A DNA stretch of 64,000 nt from Eudorina sp. 2006-703-Eu-15. Taxonomy: Eukaryota; Chlorophyta; Chlorophyceae; Chlamydomonadales; Volvocaceae. Below are positions 29,899-43,041 of this stretch, piece after piece. The notes beneath the pieces are model-generated. The model searched no databases. It saw nothing but the letters and a program-made list of their open reading frames with translations, and was not told the DNA's origin. The stretch lies in assembly GCA_003117195.1 (NCBI GenBank), contig BDSI01000047.1:124001-188000 (forward strand), written 5' to 3'. Within the stretch, counting starts at the first letter, position 1; every line of letters starts with the position of its first letter. Both the position numbers and the translations under genes were made by a program.

Positions 29899-32800
29899 AT
29901 GAAGGTAAGAAAACCATCCACATTTAGGTTTTATTTGCGTGGTTGAGGCGGGTGCGTTGGGTCTGAGCTACAACCGTGTCTCGCCATCTGACACGTAGCC
30001 CATCGCCCTATTACCCCCTTGCAATCCTTGAAACTAACAGCAAGGAGGCTTGTAGCTGAAGTGCGGCAGTCCAGGCAGCAGTCGCCTGGTCGCCGCGTTT
30101 CCGGCAACACCATTTCGCCACAGGACGGCATCAGCTTCTTGAGGACTAGCCAAATAGCGAATTTCGATGGAGACATCCCAATGCCACCTCCGTACTCGGG
30201 ATATGTTCCTGCTGCGGATGCGTCGCTCGCGCACTCAGGACAGCTGTGGGCCGCAGCTCACCAATCCGCGTCCACGGCGGGTGACGACACCTGCGACATC
30301 CACTGGTCTCGTTCCCATAACATCAGCTCAGTGCAATGTGTTGGAAAGGATCTGCGCTCCAACCAAGAACCGTCTGTCAGTTTCGGGGGCATGTTGTCCA
30401 GCATCCTGGGAGACCCCGTTGCGGCTGACGACTCCTCAGGCGCAGACGCGCGTACCGACACAGGCACGGCAGGTGACGACCAGCCCAGCCGCTGGCAACA
30501 GCTAAAGCAGCGTGTAAACGCCGAGGTCGCAGCCACAGCGGGCCTCAGCCCCCGGCCTAGTCCCGGGCTCAGCCCGCCGAAACCGACCTGCTCGCCCGAT
30601 GCCGCCAAATGGCATCTGGGTCAGGCCAGTCCGGGCGGTGCCAGTCCCGCTAAAACATACGGTAACTTTGCTACTTGTACTGCCGTGGCTGTGCCGTACA
30701 AAGACCGATTCGAATGCTCGAGTTATCGCTGCGGGGCGACCGGAAGCCCCGGCGGTGCTGGCTCCCGGATCCATACCGTGGGGTCCGATGCCCCAGCGAT
30801 GGGGCTGCCGAAGCGGGTGACGGCGGGCCTCGCGAATGGGGCCGGCGGCGGCGCCAGCCGCCGCCAGTTGCCAGGACCACCCGGTACCTTCGCATCCCCG
30901 TACGAACGGGCTGTAGCAGCGCTACAGCAGGCCGAGCAGCAGCTACAGGACCACAAGCAACGCGGCGGCGGGGGCAGCGGCGGCGGCACCCCCACAGCCT
31001 CACCCGCGAGTGCCGCCCTGGCGGCGGCGGAGCGTTTCCTGGCCTCAGGGGCGGCGCCCGGCCCTGGTGCCCGGGCCCCCGCAAACATGTACGGCAAGGC
31101 GGACACGCACAAAACGCCACAGTACGACCGAGAGCGCGCGGACACGTCGGATGGGACTTTTGAGGACATCGCGCGCGGGCTTGTCAACCGGCTGACGTCA
31201 TCTGTACGGCTAGGTCTTGCCGTACCAGCGGCGCGGTCAGGTGCCCTCGAAAATTCGTTCACGTTGTTGGGGCCGCCGCCAGCGCAGCATGTGGCGGCCG
31301 CGGCGGCGCTGGCGGCCGCCACGTCCTTAGCAAGTGGCGGCGGTGGCGGAGGCAGCGGCGGTGGGTCCATCCCTGGCGCGCCTGAGCTGGAACTTCAGAT
31401 CGCAATGCAGGGCCTTATGGCGGCCGCCCGCCAGGCGTCGAGTGAGGAGTCCCTCCGCGCGGAGCAGGAGCGGCGGCGGCGCGAAGCGGAAGCGGCGGCA
31501 GAGGCGGCGATGGCGGCGATGGAGGAACGGGCGGCGCAGCTGGCTAGGGTGGTGCTGTACCTGCGTCTGTGGGGTGTGGCGGCCCGGCGGTCGCGACGTG
31601 AGGCCCGGGAGGCAGCGGCGACACTGCGGGCGGCCAGGTAGGCGGGGTCTAGTGGGCCGGTTGCGTGCATTCGTGGTGGGTTTGGTTCGTTGCCCGGTGA
31701 GTTAAGAGGCCATCGGTTGGCATAGCTTCCGCTCTGCGGGTGACGCAGATGCAGAATCCCATGCTGATTGCTCATGCACACACGCAGTCCTGGCTTATAT
31801 GTAACCGCTACAGACACCACGCAGTCTAGGTGCGGACGATACTGCCTTGTGCGCACATCAGCTGGGTCAGCGTGTTGGTCCCCTTACCCGCATTGCGTGC
31901 TGTGTACATCCACGGGCGGGCCCGCCTCATTGATGCAGTATGGTAATCTTTTTACATTTCGGACCTTTGTGGGTGTATTAGATGACCGTGATTTAATCCG
32001 CGGCCTGCCCATCCCCACGCCCGCAGCGCGCGGCGGTGCCTCGCGGCGTGGCGGGCGGCCGCCCGGGCGGCTCGTACGGAACGGCTGGCGGCGGAGGCGG
32101 TGGAGCTGGCGGAGGATACGCGGCGGGAGCAGGTACGTAGTACGGTTGTACGGCAGGTCGCTTCTGGCAAGCGCCCGCCGCCGTCAGGGGGTGACAGCAT
32201 GCGACTCGGGCCCGCGCTCAGACACCGACTGCCGAGAATACGAGATACTGAGAACCGGATCCCGACTAAGTACACGGTATTAGGCACCTGGCAGTGCTCC
32301 GGACACTTGGGCCCTATTTGGCGACCCTCAGCTCGACCCGGGAGATGTCAACGGCCCTTTTGTGGCGTCCCCCGCCGGTCCCCTCCGCTCCCCAGGTGGC
32401 GGGCCGGTTCCGGCGGCTGTGGCTGCTGCATGCGGGCCTGGACGCCTGGCGGCGGGGGGCTGCGGCGGCCCGGGAGGAGCGCTGCCGGCAGGCGGTGGCC
32501 GCGGCGCAGATGGATCGTGAGCTGCAGGTGGGTGCAGTGGTGGGGAACAGCAGCTCGGGGTACGGTACCAATGAGAGACGTGGGAGCCGGTCCAGGGGAA
32601 GGCCCCCGAGCTCGGTTCGCGGTGGGACTATCGCATTACAGGGGGGGGTAAATTGAAACAAAGGAAGAAGCCCGAAACGAACCCGGGCACAGGGGGGAAG
32701 TGAGTCAGTCAAGTGAAGCGGATCCGCGCTTATGACCTAACATTCAATGATTCAGCCATCTTGGTTGACAGCAGAATGGGCGGTGGCCGCTTGGCAGGAA

Positions 32801-35800
32801 TGTGCCTGTAGCCAGCGCGGTCCTCCTGCCCTGCTACGCAGGCCGAAGCCCTCAGGGAAGCTACTGCCGACCGTTTTCAACGGCTGTGGCTGCTGCACTC
32901 CTCCATGCGCGCCTGGCGCACGGCCGCCCGGGCGCAAGCTGCGGCACGCAAGGTGGCTGGCGGGGCGGCTGTAGCTACTGGTGCGGCTGCCCCCGCTGCC
33001 GCCACCAAAACCGCCACTGCGGCTGCAGCTGCAGCGGCCGCCGTCGGCGGTGCAGATCTCCAACAGCGCCGCAGCGCCGCAGTCGCAGCCCTACTGGGTC
33101 GGCTGCGGCGCCAGCGCGAGGAGTTCCGTACGCCCGCCATGGCCGCGGCGGCCGCCGCTGGCGTCGATGCCGACGGCAACTGCGTTGCCGGCGCGGGCGA
33201 CCCATGGGGCCGCCATCCTGCCGGCAACGGCATGTCGCAGGAGGGTGGCGCCGGCGACTCATCGGCGAAGGCCCGTTGCGGCAACTCCCGGCCCCCATCA
33301 GCCGGTCGCAGAACCGCGGTCGCCGGTGCCTCCAGCGGCTCCGGCGCCACCGCCGCCGCCGCCGCCGCCGGCGTCGGCGCCGCCGGCCCCTCTCCTTTTC
33401 CCGGCCTCAACAAATGGATCCGTCCGGAGGTAATGCGGGGACGGTCGTATGGTGGCAGTGGCGGCGGCGGCGGCGGCGGCGGCGGCTCGACTGCGCCGCC
33501 ACCTCGGTGCACCCGGCCCGTTCCCTTCCAGCTGTCCACCAGTGCCCGTGCCCGGTACCGCAGGAACCAGGTGCTGGCTGCGTGTGAGGGCACCAGGCAC
33601 CTGGTGGTCGCAGATGGCGTAGCGCCCAGTCGCATTGACCCGTGGGTCGCTGCTGGAGTCGTACGTGGCGGCGGCGCGCAGCCTGCATCGGAAACTGGGG
33701 ATGCAGCACCGCCGCAGGGTGTGGCCAGCGCGGGCCCAGTGACCCATAGGCCAGTGGGCGGCGAGGCAGGGTCCGGCAGGAGCGGCGGCGGCGGCGGTGA
33801 CGTGGCACTGAAGGCGCTGCGGCAGGTGGTCCACCGGCGGCACCACCAGCGGCGCTCGGGCTCAGGTGGCGGCGCAGCGCCGATCGACCCACGGGTCGGC
33901 AATGCTCCGGCGCAGGGACAGGACCGGTGGTCGCGCTGGGGCGACGATCCCCGGGGCGATCCCGAGGGCGATGGGAGCGGTGGCGGTCTGCAGCCGTCGC
34001 TGTCCCGTCTGGCCACATCATCGGTGAGCTCCGTTTGGTCGAGTCGGTCGGACGTGGATGGCGCCTCTGAGGTAGACATGCCAGCGGAGGCGGAGGAGAC
34101 GGAGGGAGTGGAGGCGCTGGGGGAGAAGGCCGCCGGCAGCAGCCAGCAGGTGGGTGTCGCAGCGGCTGAGGGCGGCCCAGCGCCGTCACGCGGCGCGGGG
34201 GCGTCGTCATCCGGCTTGCCGCCTCCGCCTCCGCAGCAGCCTGGAAGCCCCACTGGTTGCGTGGTGGCATTGGAGGACGACGATGGCGGCGGCCTTCTCG
34301 GCCCGCACCAACGAACCGGCGAGGGCCCAGGCCCCCGTGACCCGCTGAGTAGCGCGCACCACTCGGCTTCTGCCTCTGTGAGCAGCGGCGGTAGCAGCGG
34401 TAGCAGGTCGCATCAGGGCTGCAGCTCCAGAACAGTGCGCGCAAGTCGTTGTGCTGCGGATGCGCCGTCCGCAGAAAGATCGGTAGCGCAGGATCCGAAT
34501 CTGGATCTGGATCTCGATCCGGACCTGGGACAACCAAGCCACAGCGGCGACGGTCGTCTGGTCGTACTACAAGGGCAGCAGCACCAGCAGCTGCTGCAGT
34601 TGCCGTTTGCGCCGCCGTCGGAGCACCAACAGCAGCACCAGCCATCCGCCGCGAATGCCGTACGGCCCCGTACAGCTTCCTCCTCCTGCCGTAGCCAGGC
34701 GACAACACCCCGCGCTGCCATGGGCCGTGGAAACAGAACCAGCAGCTGGGGTGGCGGTGCCGCCGCCGCCGCGGCCGGCACCACGGCCGGCAGTGCTGTG
34801 GCATCTTCCCGTCCCCTCTGCGGCCCTGGCCATGCACCCCTCGGCGGCCCCTCGGTGGGGAATGCGGCCGGTGGCGGGGCGCGAGGGGGCTTCACGGCGG
34901 CGGATCTGGAACGGCTGCGCGCCGCGGAGGTGCGGAAGCGGCGGCAGGCCGACGAGGCGGCCCGTCGGGTGGCTGCGGAGCTGGCGGCACACATGGAGGC
35001 GCTGGCGGTGGTGCACTGCCGCCGGGCAATGGTCAAGTGGTGGGTGGGGAGCGGGCTGCCTGACGTCCCGGTCGGCCGCGGCGGTGCGTGTGAGGGGTTG
35101 GCCCTGGGGGCCGCTACCGGCGCCTGCTGACGGGTTGCTTTCGTTGCGCACACCGGCGCTTGGTTTGCGCCGGTGGCCGCCAGATCAATCACTGCGGGGG
35201 ACACGGACGCGGGCGCGCTGTTCCCTGCCGTGTGATGGCGTGTGGCGGAGACCCATTTGTTTTCAGACGGGGCACCACCACAGTCGTTCGTGGGCGTCTG
35301 GCGGGTGGGGGCTGGGGGGGTCGTCGTGGCCGTCTCTCAGTCGTGGGCGAGCGGATTGTTGGGTCCACCGACGGTCCCGCGCCGCAGTCCCTCCCCGCCT
35401 AGAACCCCGCCCTCCGCCCTCCGTCCTCCGTCCTCCGCCGCGGCTGTGCGCAGGTACGGTCTGGGTCCCTGGCGGCGGCTGGTGGCGGACGCGCGAACGG
35501 CGACGGAGGCGGCGGAGCGGCACTACGCCACCGGCCTACTGCGGCGGGCTATGACGGTGAGGGGGAGGGGAGCCCACGCGGATGACCTCACCGTGAGGCA
35601 ACACCGCACCGACCTACAGAACCGTGTGTCTGCCAGCCTGCCTTTTCTTGCCACGTGGGAGGAGCTGCACGAAACAGTAAATCGTCTCCGCTCCTTCCTC
35701 AGCCCAAAGTTCGGTCTGCTGCTGCCCAAGTGGTTGTGGGGGGTTGCCATGGTTTTGTTGTGGATTGGAGACATGTTCTTAAAGAATCATTCTTTGCCCG

Positions 35801-37968
35801 CTCGCCTGGTTGGCATATCGTCATAAGTTTGGCGGGCGCGTTGGTCATGGGGGCTTCCCTCTCCTCTCCACTGCTCTCCTCTTCCACTCCTCGCGGCGGC
35901 CTGCTGCGCCGTCGCGCTGCCACTGCCTCTGCCACTGCCACTGCCAGCCCTCCTGTTCCTGAACGTGGTCTTCCCATCCTGACTCAAGGGAAACACCCCG
36001 TGTCCTGCCGACCTGATCTCTGTCGGGGGTTAGCAGTCGCCACACGAAGCACACATGACGAGGTCAACGGACTCCTGCGGCGATGACTGCGGTGCGCTGC
36101 AGGGTATGGCGCGGGGAGCCACACGGGCGAGGATGCGGGCGGTGTGCCGGAGCGCCGCCGCCGTCGCAGTGGGTCGTCTCCGCCGTCAGGTAGGGCAGGC
36201 CCTTCTGACCGCCGTGCGGCTCACCCTCCACCCCACGCCCACGACGCAGCCAACGCGGCCGGCGGCCACCCGCGGGCTCACATCCGGTCACAAGCAGTTT
36301 TGAGCGCCTTCCTGGATGTGCTCGCCCACGACTGGGAAGCTTAGTGCGCCCATCACCCCACATACGCTTCATTCCTGCCATCTTCGCGTCAGCAGCTGAC
36401 CTCGGGTGGCCCCACGTGTGCTGCAGTACATAGACAGGATAGTACGTTGTCGTACATTACGGTACTGTGCAGCACCGTACCGGTAGGGAAGCTCTAAAGT
36501 ATGTTGCAATTGCTCGTCCCCCGTCATCACATTCCCTGGTGACGGCTTCCCCGGCTTGTCACCGACGACAGGAGCGGCTGTGTCTTGTCGTACTGGGGCG
36601 GTTGCGTGCCTGGGCCCGTGCCGCCGCCCTGCACCGCCGCCACATGGCCCAGCGGGTGCTACTGGGCCTTATGCGGGCCGCCCGGGCCAGCTGGTCTGCG
36701 CGCGCCGACGCGGAGGAGTACAGCAGGCAGCGGCGGCTGTGGGGCTGCTTCCACGGCTGGCGACACGCCGCGGAGCGACAGGCGAGTCCAGATTCCGTAT
36801 GATGCTCGGATGCAGCGGAGTAACAACCCTGATGGGTGGTACCTGACGGGTGCGCCTTGGATGAACGCGATTTCTCTCCCGCAGTGTGTGGTTGTTGAGG
36901 GGTTTAAATTGAGAAAAATAAATAAATTGTTGAGGGGGTTTATGCTGTCACCGATGACCCCGGGGGTCTACTGTAACCCCTGACAAGACAACCTGGTGAT
37001 GGAGGAATCAGCTACTTGGCAATCCACCCCCCAACCCCAAACCCCTTCCTCCCCTCCCCTCACCCTCCGCTGCACCGCAGGCGAACGAGCGGCTGCTGTG
37101 GGAGCTGCAGCGGCAGCATGAGGCGGAGGCGGCACTGGGACGCCGGATGATCCGTCGCGTGGTTTCGGAGTGGCGGCGACTGGCGGCGGAGGCGGCGGTG
37201 CAGCGGGCGGCGCTGCAGCACCGCAGCCAGCAGTGGGCCAAGGTGCAGGGCTGGCTGCGGGAGCTGCAGGTCGCCAGGACGCGGGACGGGTCGCGGGCCA
37301 GTGGCGCAAGCGCCGGCGGCTCCCCACCGACATCAGCGCGGGGATCCTGCGGCGGCGGCAGCGGCGGCGGCGGCAGCGGCAGCGGTCCTGACGACGATGA
37401 CATGGGCTGTGGGGTCGCCGTCGGCGACGATCGTGACGGCGGCGGGGCCGGAGCCGTCACCGGGCCAGGCGGCAGCCCTTCGCCTGGAGCGCGGGGTCGG
37501 GGCGGCGGCTCCCGTGCGCAGCTCGGTGCCAGCACTGTTTTCCATCGCAGTTGCGGAGGCGGTGACGGCGGCGGCGGCGGGGCCGGTGCGGAAGTCGACG
37601 ACCCGCTGGGCCTGGGTCCGTTGGACGAGCACATGCAGCAGTTCAGTTTGGGTCCCAGCAACCTGGCGCTGCAGGCGCTCAGTGGTCGGGCGGGAGCCGG
37701 GCCTCCGCCGCTGCCTCCGCGGCCTGTGGCTCGGACCGGGGCTGGTGTGGGGCCAGCTCTGGAGGAGCACGGATGGCATATCGACGTCCCGAATGAGGCC
37801 GATGAGGGGGCGCCGACGCGGTGGGCGGTGCGGCGGGAGGGGGGGGGCAGCGGGGGCATGACAGGGCAGCGACCCATGGGTCCGCCCGCACTGACCAGCC
37901 GGCGAGACCGACTGGCTCGCTACCTGGCGGGACGCAGCGCGGGCGGGGTGGGGCCCGACCCATTGTAG
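29899..37968 (+). CDS. Large protein with SFI1/centrin-binding-like tryptophan repeats
   Basis: Proposed exons: 29899-29904 (ATGAAG|GTAAGA micro-exon), 30070-31637, 32027-32132, 32396-32527, 32842-35087, 35454-35556, 36103-36189, 36572-36781, 37081-37968. All phases agree, giving about 1781 residues. If the micro-exon is wrong, the first in-frame ATG is 30181. The N-terminal third and a large central block (exon 32842) are Gly/Ala/Ser-rich and disordered. Between them lie helical Arg/Ala/Trp segments spaced like SFI1 repeats: LYLRLWGVAARRSRRE, LAAWRAAARAARTERL, FRRLWLLHAGLDAWRR, FQRLWLLHSSMRAWRT, LGRLRAWARAAALHRR, LWGCFHGWRHAAER and VVSEWRRLAAEAA. SFI1-type proteins bind centrin at basal bodies and centrosomes. 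The 36781 junction uses a GC donor (CAG|GCGAGT). The family call rests on repeat pattern only. Confidence 0.55.
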
Positions 37969-40587
37969 TTTGGGGGAGAGGGCAGGGACGAGGAGGTGGT
38001 GGAGGTGGGAGGTGAGGCTGACGCACCCGAGGGCGCCATCAGAGTGGGGGTGCGCACATCGCTGGGCCCTCACCCCGCGGCCCGGAGCCGTGGGGTCTGG
38101 AGCCCACCGTGCGCATGTACGAGCAGTGCGACACGAGGAGGTGGTCATGCTGCAGCGGATGAAGGGTGGTTGCACGCAGTGGTAACAGCGTCCCCGCCAC
38201 AGGGACATGCGTAGCATAGGTGCATGTCGGGGGACATACAGGGCGACCTGCCACCGTGTTGAACCGTCGACGACGACGAGCGTGGAAACCCGCCCACATG
38301 GTGTGTATAGAAAAGGAACCAGCCCGACCGAGCCCATGGTGTGTATGACCTACAGCGTCGCGGATGTCCTGAGCTACGCTGGCTGGGTACAACATGGTGA
38401 TGAACGACAAGGCACGTGGCCGAACCAGTCGTAACCCAGGGAGGGATGTGCAGTTGGTACAATGGGTCGAGTCTACGTTTTCTGGGTTCGCTATTGTGGT
38501 TTTGGCGATAGGGGGGTGCTGGGGAATGGGCAGGTACTTATCACGCCGTGACCAGATGTTGTGGCCAGGTGAGCCCGTGCATGTCCGAGTGTGCTCGGGT
38601 CCAAGATCGAGGCATGCCGGGAGCGCTGGGCTTGCAGGCACTACCGCGGTCTGGAGGACCGCGTTGTTGTGGCCGCTGCTGCAGCTGGTTGGAATGAGCC
38701 CATCGGCGGGGTGTTTGTGTTCGACCTTACGCACAACGTCAACAGAAAATGATTAAATGAGAAACGAGCCCAGCAGGAAAGGGACGGCAGCAGATGTATC
38801 AGGGAGCGAGGGTTCCACTGACGAAGACAGCGCGGGGCATGGAGCAGCAGGGAGCAGCACACTGGAAAGGTGTGGCCGCTTGACACGGTGATGGCCCCGC
38901 TGGGATCAAAACAGGTGGCTTTGACAGTCAACCTCAGTGCCGCCGTTCCTTTCACAGCGCATCACCAGCGTGACGATATCGCGAGGAAACTGCGACGCGG
39001 AACTGCAGTCAAGAATACGACATTCAGCACCGCATGGTGCGTACTGGGCCACTCGCTGTGCGAGACGGCGTTGTCGATGTGCCCACCTTTCTAGGCTGGC
39101 GTGACGTCAGACGCGCGAGGTGTTGTGCCTCTGAACCGTCACGAACGCGCCCTGCCATCCGTCGGTTTCCAGAAACACCCGCAGCGCACCAAACAAGCAA
39201 GGCTGGCGACTTCCTGTCAGCCAGAGCACCATAGGCAATCTCCCAAACCCCAACTCATACAGTCACTCAACACGAGACTCCGCAAGCCAGGTTTGGTGGG
39301 GCCCCGGCCTCCGTCGCCGCGCCTGCACTGGCGGCACTGCGGGCCGCGCAACACTGGCCACACGCTCGCCGGCTCGCAACAGCGTCCCGGGGTGCGGATA
39401 TGCAGTAGGACAGCTCTCGCAGCCTTCCACCCGCGCCCCACGTGCTACATGTTCGCAGCCGCCCACACAGCAGCGGATCACATCGAACAGAAACCGTGCG
39501 CCAAGACACGGCAGCCGCGCATCCAAGGTCAGATGCCGAAAACCAACCAGGCGTGGCCTTCGCTCGAAAACGGGTCGCGCGGCAGCCCCTGCCAACCTAT
39601 GGTAACCCTCTGCCGGCCCAGGGACCCATCCTAGTGTATCATGTAGGGCTCCAATCCGTGCGCATACCGAGGTCAGAGCGCTCAGTACATAGCTGCATAC
39701 CCAGTAAATCCGGCCGCGTTCTCACCTATGCTTTGAAACCCGCCGCCCGCAAACCCGCATCCACCACAGTTCACGTTACGTGTGTACGCCTAAGTCTGCG
39801 GGCGCGCCGCCCCGAAGTCCCACACATTCACGACCCGGACCCCCGTCATTCAGTCGATGTCAATTTCAAAACTATTAAGTGGTTGGTTGTCAAGAAGCCC
39901 GGCCACCACTGCCGCCTCTCAGCCCCGACGCCAGCGCCGGCGGGCAGTAACCCATGCTCCGGCTCAACCACATCAACCCGCACCCGCGCCGACCGGCGGC
40001 ACGCCGTAACGGCACACGATTGCTGTTGCGGGGATTTGCTGGCCCTGACTGGGCTGATGGTCCCCAGCCAGGTGCTGTCAAGGCATGGTGTGCAAGCGTC
40101 AAGGCGCGCGAGTCTGCACATGCCACCCCATTTCAACGCGCCCACACGGACCAGAGCGGCTGCCGATGTCTCCTGTACAGCCCTCAACGGTCACGGGTGT
40201 CAGCCAGCGGTACACAGCTGCTGCTGCCAGCTGTCGCCCGAGCCGTCGCTTTAGGTCCCAGGCGCGCTCTACCCCGCCTGCCAGCGGTACACAGCGCCCC
40301 AGTCCCCGAGAATCACCGGACGAACGGGCTGCGCCTGCAGCCGCACGTTCAATGCAGCAATGAATGCGGCCGCCGTAGCTACGCCGCACTACGGTCTGTG
40401 TCGCAGAAGAGCCACCGCAAAGTGCCTCCTCCCATTCGTGGTATCCCAGGCACCGCCACGGCCACCACGTGATGCCAAAAGAATCGGCATTGCGGACGGG
40501 CGCCCAGCCCGCTCGAGCTCCAGGGAAGCGATGTGGCAGCTGCTGCACGGGGGCCCGCCACCCACATCCGTGACAACCACCGAGTTT
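37969..40587. other. Intergenic, no gene recognised
   Basis: Several open frames exist but none shows family motifs or consistent splice sites. The plus strand from about 39100 to 40580 is C/A-rich, as expected if it is the complement of a G/T-rich 3' UTR of the minus-strand SFT2 gene. No TGTAA signal was found for either neighbour. Confidence 0.4.
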
Positions 40588-41436
40588 TTAACCGCTGCGG
40601 AAGATCAGCCCCTTAAGAGCCGCCTGGCCCCCAGGAATCCATGTTATGCAGTACCTGTGCGGGTTGGGTCACGCATTGGTGTCAACGCCGTCAACGTGTC
40701 GACCACATCAACCCAGGCAAATCTTTTGAGGAGAGGGAAATGTAGTTCCGTGCGGCAGGTAGCCTGGCCTAACACAAAACCCAGGTTAACGCGAGCCCTG
40801 TACCACAAGGCAAAGGGCTATGCGTACCCAGGCAAACCAATTGCGAAGGCCATCCCGCCCCTTGCTCGACCATGAAAACGGGGGTGCCGTGCAACCTCTT
40901 GCTGGTGCTATGAACGGCGCCCCACCCTTCGCGTCGACTGGGCCTGCTCACCAAATAAGAGCAAGCAGCTGAATAACCAACATGATCAGGCATAGCGCAG
41001 CATTTCCCGTCGTGAAAGCGACCGCCAGGGTCGCTGCGATTGCAGCTACGTAGACAATCGTTGCAAGGATGCGCTTTTCCTCGAACATGCGCTGGCATTG
41101 CTTGACGGGTCCTACGTTTAAGTTGCAGAATGTACATATCAGTAAGTCCAACGGGCAGCCTCGGCCTTGTGCGGAGGTTGGCTTACCCATCAAGAACAGC
41201 GTGCTCATCACGCTTACAACGCTCCCAACTGAATACAACACAGCAAATTTCGTAATTTGCAAGGTCCACAACATGGGAATAGATATAAGTGTCAAGAGGC
41301 ATCCGAACGCGAAGCAGCACCCGAACCCGATAAGCCGCTGCTTCAGCGTCAATGTCATGGCCTCATCGATTTGCCCTATGAGGCCTTTCTCCTCCTGCTC
41401 CTGCAATCCTACAGCCTGCTTAAACTTGTCCAACAT
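40588..41436 (-). CDS. SFT2: SFT2-family vesicle transport membrane protein
   Basis: Three minus-strand exons, 41436-41187, 41111-40952 and 40654-40588, are phase-consistent and give 158 residues, the normal SFT2 size. SFT2 proteins are four-helix Golgi membrane proteins acting in retrograde endosome-to-Golgi traffic. Matching features: LTLKQRLIGFGCCFAFGCLL (helix 1), FAVLYSVGSVVSVMSTLFLMG (helix 2), the family signature GPVKQCQRMFEEKR, then two more helices. Without the last splice the frame would stop at ALIW. The donor TG|GTGAGC and an acceptor at 40655 restore WYCITWIPGG, matching the family's usual W-Y-S-x-S-Y-I-P end. The last intron (297 bp) is longer than the first (75 bp). The gene is divergent from CAF-1, 304 bp away. 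Confidence 0.88.
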
Positions 41437-41740
41437 CTTCGTGGCACAACTATAGGCCGGCAAGACCTTTCGCTTAAAACCTCAAACAATTGGCTTAGTA
41501 GTTGACCTTGCATTGATACACTCTTGTCCTCGCTTGTGACATGCGTGCTACGACCGTACGGCTACACCGAAATGGCGCGACAGGATGCACGGCAACCTTG
41601 AGGTGCTCCAGACGCACATCCATTGCCAAAAGTTGCGAAGTGTGTAGGTTAGAGCTTCGGGGCACTTCCAAGGTCATGCGCCTCTTTGAGCGCGCATTGC
41701 CTCGGCAATAGTTGAAGACAGTTTCCATTGCAGGAAGAAG
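41437..41740. promoter_or_regulatory. Shared divergent promoter region, SFT2 / CAF-1
   Basis: The 304 bp between the two start codons must hold both promoters and both 5' UTRs. No canonical TATA box is obvious. The CAF-1 ATG is preceded by AGGAAGAAG. Confidence 0.5.
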
Positions 41741-43007
41741 ATGGCTGGAATAATGAAATTCTTCAAGCCCACCGATGGCGCTGTAGGCAAGAAACAAGAT
41801 GCAGGAGCGGTTGGCAACGCTGCACGCGAGGTTTTCTCCCCCGTCGGCAACACTAAGGGCGTGGAACGCGTTGTGGCCCGACAAACGCTTGATAATGATT
41901 CAGACGTGGAAATTGTGGGCGATGAAGTAAGTGGTCATCCAGATATTTGCCGCAAGCCAAGTTTTAAACCCGACTGCTTTGAGACACCTCCATTTCTACA
42001 GCTTAGTTGCGGGGCATTACCATGTGACGTAATAAATAAACACCCGTTTCCCCAGGTCCCTGCGAACTTGAAGCGAAAGCGGAAAGATAGCGGGCACGCA
42101 GCCTGTGGAATTCGCGCGTCAACAAACTGTGCGGGCGTCTCGACGACCTCGCAAGTTGATCAGCTGACTACGTATTTGGTTCGTGATGAGGGAATTGATG
42201 GCGCAGACAAGCGGGAGGCGATGGGGGGCGACGTTAAAATGTCTTCCAAATTTGGTCCCGACCTTGGTGCTGAGGACAGCAGCCCAGCCGCAGTCAAGGC
42301 CAGTTCCATGCAACTTAACGGAGCTGCGCCAGCTACAGCTGAGCAGATGCTCTCGCCTGACATTGCGGTACACCAACCAACTGCAAAGCGGCAACGTGTT
42401 CCCGACGCTGTTGAATCCTCGCTCCCAGCCGACCAAACCGAAAAGCCTCAACAGGAGCAAAATACTCCTCTTGTCAAGGATGCCGCTGGTCAGGATGACC
42501 AGGAAATGAGTCAAGCGGCGCCAGATGTGGCGCCGGCAGGTGTAAACCATGGGCAGGGCTCCGCAGCCGGAGAGCCTCTGCTCGCAACAGACGCGCAGCC
42601 CCGCCAGGTGGAGGCGTTGCCTGACCAACCGACTACAGCCACCGCAGCTGCTGTTGCACCAGTCGGCGACGGTGTTGAAGCCGCCACGGCCGGAGTCACC
42701 GCTGACACAGCTGCGGATGCCGGCACCGCGGCGGCGGCACCGGTAGGGGCAGCCGGTGGCGGCGTCGCGACGGGCGGTACGGGCGTCAAGAGCGGCGGCG
42801 CCGGCCCCTCCACACTGGCCCCAGACATGGACCTTGCCACCACCCTGGAGTCGTTGCGGCAGGAGCAAATCGATTTGGAGATCGCGCTGGAGGTCGGTGG
42901 TATGGCAGCACCAAACCGTGCGCGTGACAGCCTAATGCATTCTCCCTGCTTTGCTGGGGCGCACATCTGTCCGGCGGACATACGTCTTACAGTCTGCCGA
43001 TGAGACC

Positions 43008-43041
<34 letters not shown>

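Noticed and set aside
32877..34253. 458-codon minus-strand ORF opposite the SFI1-like gene
   Set aside because: Shadow of the plus-strand exon 32842-35087. It is Pro/Ala/Arg-rich in the way antisense of GCC/GGC codons produces.
33407..34837. 476-codon minus-strand ORF
   Set aside because: Also a shadow of the same exon, in another frame.
39442..40254. 270-codon plus-strand ORF
   Set aside because: No family motif and Cys/His/Arg composition typical of chance frames. The region is better explained as the complement of a G/T-rich 3' UTR.
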